64,000 nucleotides of DNA from Coprococcus eutactus. Lineage in GTDB: Bacteria > Bacillota > Clostridia > Lachnospirales > Lachnospiraceae. Both the position numbers and the translations under genes were made by a program. Below are positions 62,298 through 64,000 of the stretch, one piece after another. Each line of letters opens with the position of its first letter. Within the stretch, counting starts at the first letter, position 1. Location: assembly GCF_025149915.1 (NCBI RefSeq), contig NZ_CP102278.1:1348001-1412000 (forward strand), read 5' to 3'. The notes under the pieces were generated by a model, which was not told where the DNA came from, ran no database searches, and saw nothing but the letters and a program-made list of their open reading frames with translations.

Positions 62298-63965
62298 ATG
62301 AAGAATAAAAAGACTTTGATAATGGGGATAATAATCGGCGTTCTGGTCGTGGTCATAGGTGTGATGGGATATATGCTTATTAAAGGCAGAACGGATGGCA
62401 GGGATAAGGACGGTCAGGATAGCACGCAGAATATATCAACTGATGTAACGGATAAGGATCTGGAACAGGATACATCGGATAAAGCTGCAGATATGACCTC
62501 AGCAGCGAAGAAAGGCGATGATGCGGACGGCAAAAACAGCGAAAAAAAGAGCGTTTCATTTTATGCCGAGATAGGTCATGACAGTACATGGGAAGCCTCT
62601 GGTAAGATCTGTGCGACAGAGAATATCAATATATATAATAAGACCTCATCTGTGGTTTCGGGTTGGAAGCTTGATGTTATATATAAGGGTAAACCTGCTA
62701 TAGAAGATATCTGGAATGGAGAAAAAAAGATAAACGAATATACAGTGTCGATAACACCAGCAGATTACAATCAGGATATACCTGCGGGAGGATCAGTAAA
62801 TGTTGGTTACAATATAGCCTCAGATGATCTGACAGTGGTAGACTACATATTGTACATAGATGGAAAAGAATACCGAGGAAGTGAGAATTTATCTGCAGAT
62901 ACGTCAGGTGCAACTTCAAACAGCGTGGATGCTGAGCCGAAGGATGGCAAGATGAACAAAGTGGAAACTACAGATAAAACAGATAAAACGTTGGATGTGA
63001 CCGGTGGTGTGGCAGAAAGCGATACAAAGAAAACAGCGGAGGACGGAACACCATTTGATAATCACGGACAACTGTCGGTGAAGGGAACTGATATAGTGGA
63101 TGAATCGGGCAGCAAATATCAGCTTAAAGGTGTGAGCACACATGGAATCACATGGTTTCCTGATTATGTGAATAAGGATGCATTTCAGTCGATAAGAGAT
63201 GACTGGGATGCCAATCTGGTACGTCTTGCCATGTACACGGATACAGGTGACAGCAACGGATACTGCAGTGGGGGCGACAAGGACAGTATCAGAGGTCTTG
63301 TTGATGCCGGAGTTACAGCTGCAACAGAGCTTGGAATGTATGTCATAATCGATTGGCATATATTAAATGACAACAATCCAAACAGCCATATAGATGATGC
63401 TAAGGAATTTTTTGATGATGTATCAGCAAAGTATTCCTCAAATCACAATGTGATATATGAGATCTGCAATGAGCCAAATGGAGGCACGTCCTGGTCAGAT
63501 ATCAAGAGCTATGCGGAGATAATAATTCCGGTGATAAGAAAGAATGACAAGAATGCTATAATAATAGTTGGTACTCCGAACTGGAGCCAGGATGTAGATA
63601 TCGTGTCAGAAGATCCGATAACTGGTTATGACAATATAATGTACGCTGTGCATTTCTATGCAGCAACCCACAAGGATGATCTGAGAAATAAGGTAAAGAC
63701 GGCCATCTCAAACGGACTTCCGGTGTTTGTCAGTGAATTCAGTCTGTGTGATGCCTCGGGAAATGGCGGCATAGATTATGACTCATCTGATGTGTGGTTT
63801 GATCTGATAAATGACAATAATTTGAGCTATGCATCTTGGAGCTTGTGCAACAAGAACGAGACATCAGCTCTCATAAAACCGGATTCCACAGCGACATCGA
63901 CTATAACTATCGATGATCTGTCGGACACGGGTAAATATGTTAGAGACAAGATACTCGGCAACTAA
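62298..63965 (+). CDS. GH5 endoglucanase with a CBM2-like domain and N-terminal membrane anchor or signal
   Basis: A 555-residue secreted cellulase. A hydrophobic N-terminal segment (about 6-28, TLIMGIIIGVLVVVIGVMGY) is an uncleaved anchor or signal peptide; an acidic linker follows. Residues about 85-200 (WKLDVIYKGKPAIEDIWNGE, YTVSITPADYNQDIPAGGSV) look like a CBM2-type cellulose-binding domain. The GH5 domain (about 255-550) has LKGVSTHGITWFPDYVN, RLAMYTDTG, catalytic acid Glu392 in YEICNEPNG and nucleophile Glu480 in FVSEFSLCDASG, as in subfamily 2. ATG 62298 follows CGGGGGT. It lies 30 bases after recG without a clear terminator. Confidence 0.93.
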   Translation: MKNKKTLIMGIIIGVLVVVIGVMGYMLIKGRTDGRDKDGQDSTQNISTDVTDKDLEQDTSDKAADMTSAAKKGDDADGKNSEKKSVSFYAEIGHDSTWEASGKICATENINIYNKTSSVVSGWKLDVIYKGKPAIEDIWNGEKKINEYTVSITPADYNQDIPAGGSVNVGYNIASDDLTVVDYILYIDGKEYRGSENLSADTSGATSNSVDAEPKDGKMNKVETTDKTDKTLDVTGGVAESDTKKTAEDGTPFDNHGQLSVKGTDIVDESGSKYQLKGVSTHGITWFPDYVNKDAFQSIRDDWDANLVRLAMYTDTGDSNGYCSGGDKDSIRGLVDAGVTAATELGMYVIIDWHILNDNNPNSHIDDAKEFFDDVSAKYSSNHNVIYEICNEPNGGTSWSDIKSYAEIIIPVIRKNDKNAIIIVGTPNWSQDVDIVSEDPITGYDNIMYAVHFYAATHKDDLRNKVKTAISNGLPVFVSEFSLCDASGNGGIDYDSSDVWFDLINDNNLSYASWSLCNKNETSALIKPDSTATSTITIDDLSDTGKYVRDKILGN

Positions 63966-64000
63966 TCGCATCGGACTTGTATTTTATAATATATCGTGTT

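Overview
The window reads as a chromosomal segment of a low-to-mid-GC Firmicute of the Lachnospiraceae type. The housekeeping operons have Firmicutes order (rimP-nusA-rnpM-ylxQ-infB-rbfA-nrnA-truB-ribF; ylxM-ffh-rpsP-khpA-rimM-trmD; yloU-fakA-recG; a ytfI/ytfJ-like pair). There are two secreted cellulases (GH9 and GH5), a giant 2-hydroxyacyl-CoA dehydratase activase fusion, and strong AGGAGG-type ribosome binding sites with frequent GTG and TTG starts. A cellulolytic gut Coprococcus-like organism would fit; this is inference from gene content, not from a search.

Layout. 1-572: the end of a siroheme-synthase-type dehydrogenase. 676-9568: the nusA/infB translation operon, behind a promoter and a weak hairpin terminator that look like the NusA autoregulatory leader; rimP appears to start at ATT, and infB carries a repeat-rich N-terminal region. 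9702-15053: a 1783-residue modular GH9 cellulase. 15279-15974: a YczE-type membrane protein. 15975-17054 holds a compact convergent gene pair that looks like a type I toxin-antitoxin locus (a 32-residue hydrophobic peptide opposite a small RNA, sharing one bidirectional terminator). 17055-23344: a DUF4132 giant protein with a small partner upstream, then a small conserved protein. 23364-23508: a candidate small RNA. 23739-24992: an AT-rich AAA/DUF4143 ATPase. 25099-29061: the SRP / ribosomal S16 / tRNA methylation operon. 29257-32427: a lipoprotein and a two-component system. 32529-38184: a type IIA topoisomerase pair and hisHF. 38428-39669: an ECF sigma factor with its anti-sigma factor, on the minus strand.

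39828-48069 is the most unusual part. Six genes follow each other on the plus strand: two distant paralogues of unknown family (39954 and 43753), a protein with a methyltransferase-like motif I (41070), a DUF1848 protein with a CX3CX2C cluster (42713), a large unknown protein (44893), and a ClpX-like AAA+ ATPase that keeps the IGF ClpP-docking tripeptide but lacks the zinc-binding domain (46705). The first and last genes are each preceded by nearly the same 15-bp palindrome, TCGTAAATATTACGA and TCGTAAATTTTACGA, placed at the same distance from a -10 box. This suggests one regulon and one system, possibly linked to targeted proteolysis. It is the best candidate for an undescribed system in the window.

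48240-64000: the 1406-residue activase/dehydratase-like protein (minus strand), a LysM protein, a rhomboid-like membrane protein with a zinc ribbon, an unknown helical protein, the DUF2953/GerW pair, rpmB (minus strand), the yloU-fakA-recG group, and a GH5 endoglucanase with a CBM2-like domain. No tRNA, rRNA, CRISPR array or insertion sequence was recognised.
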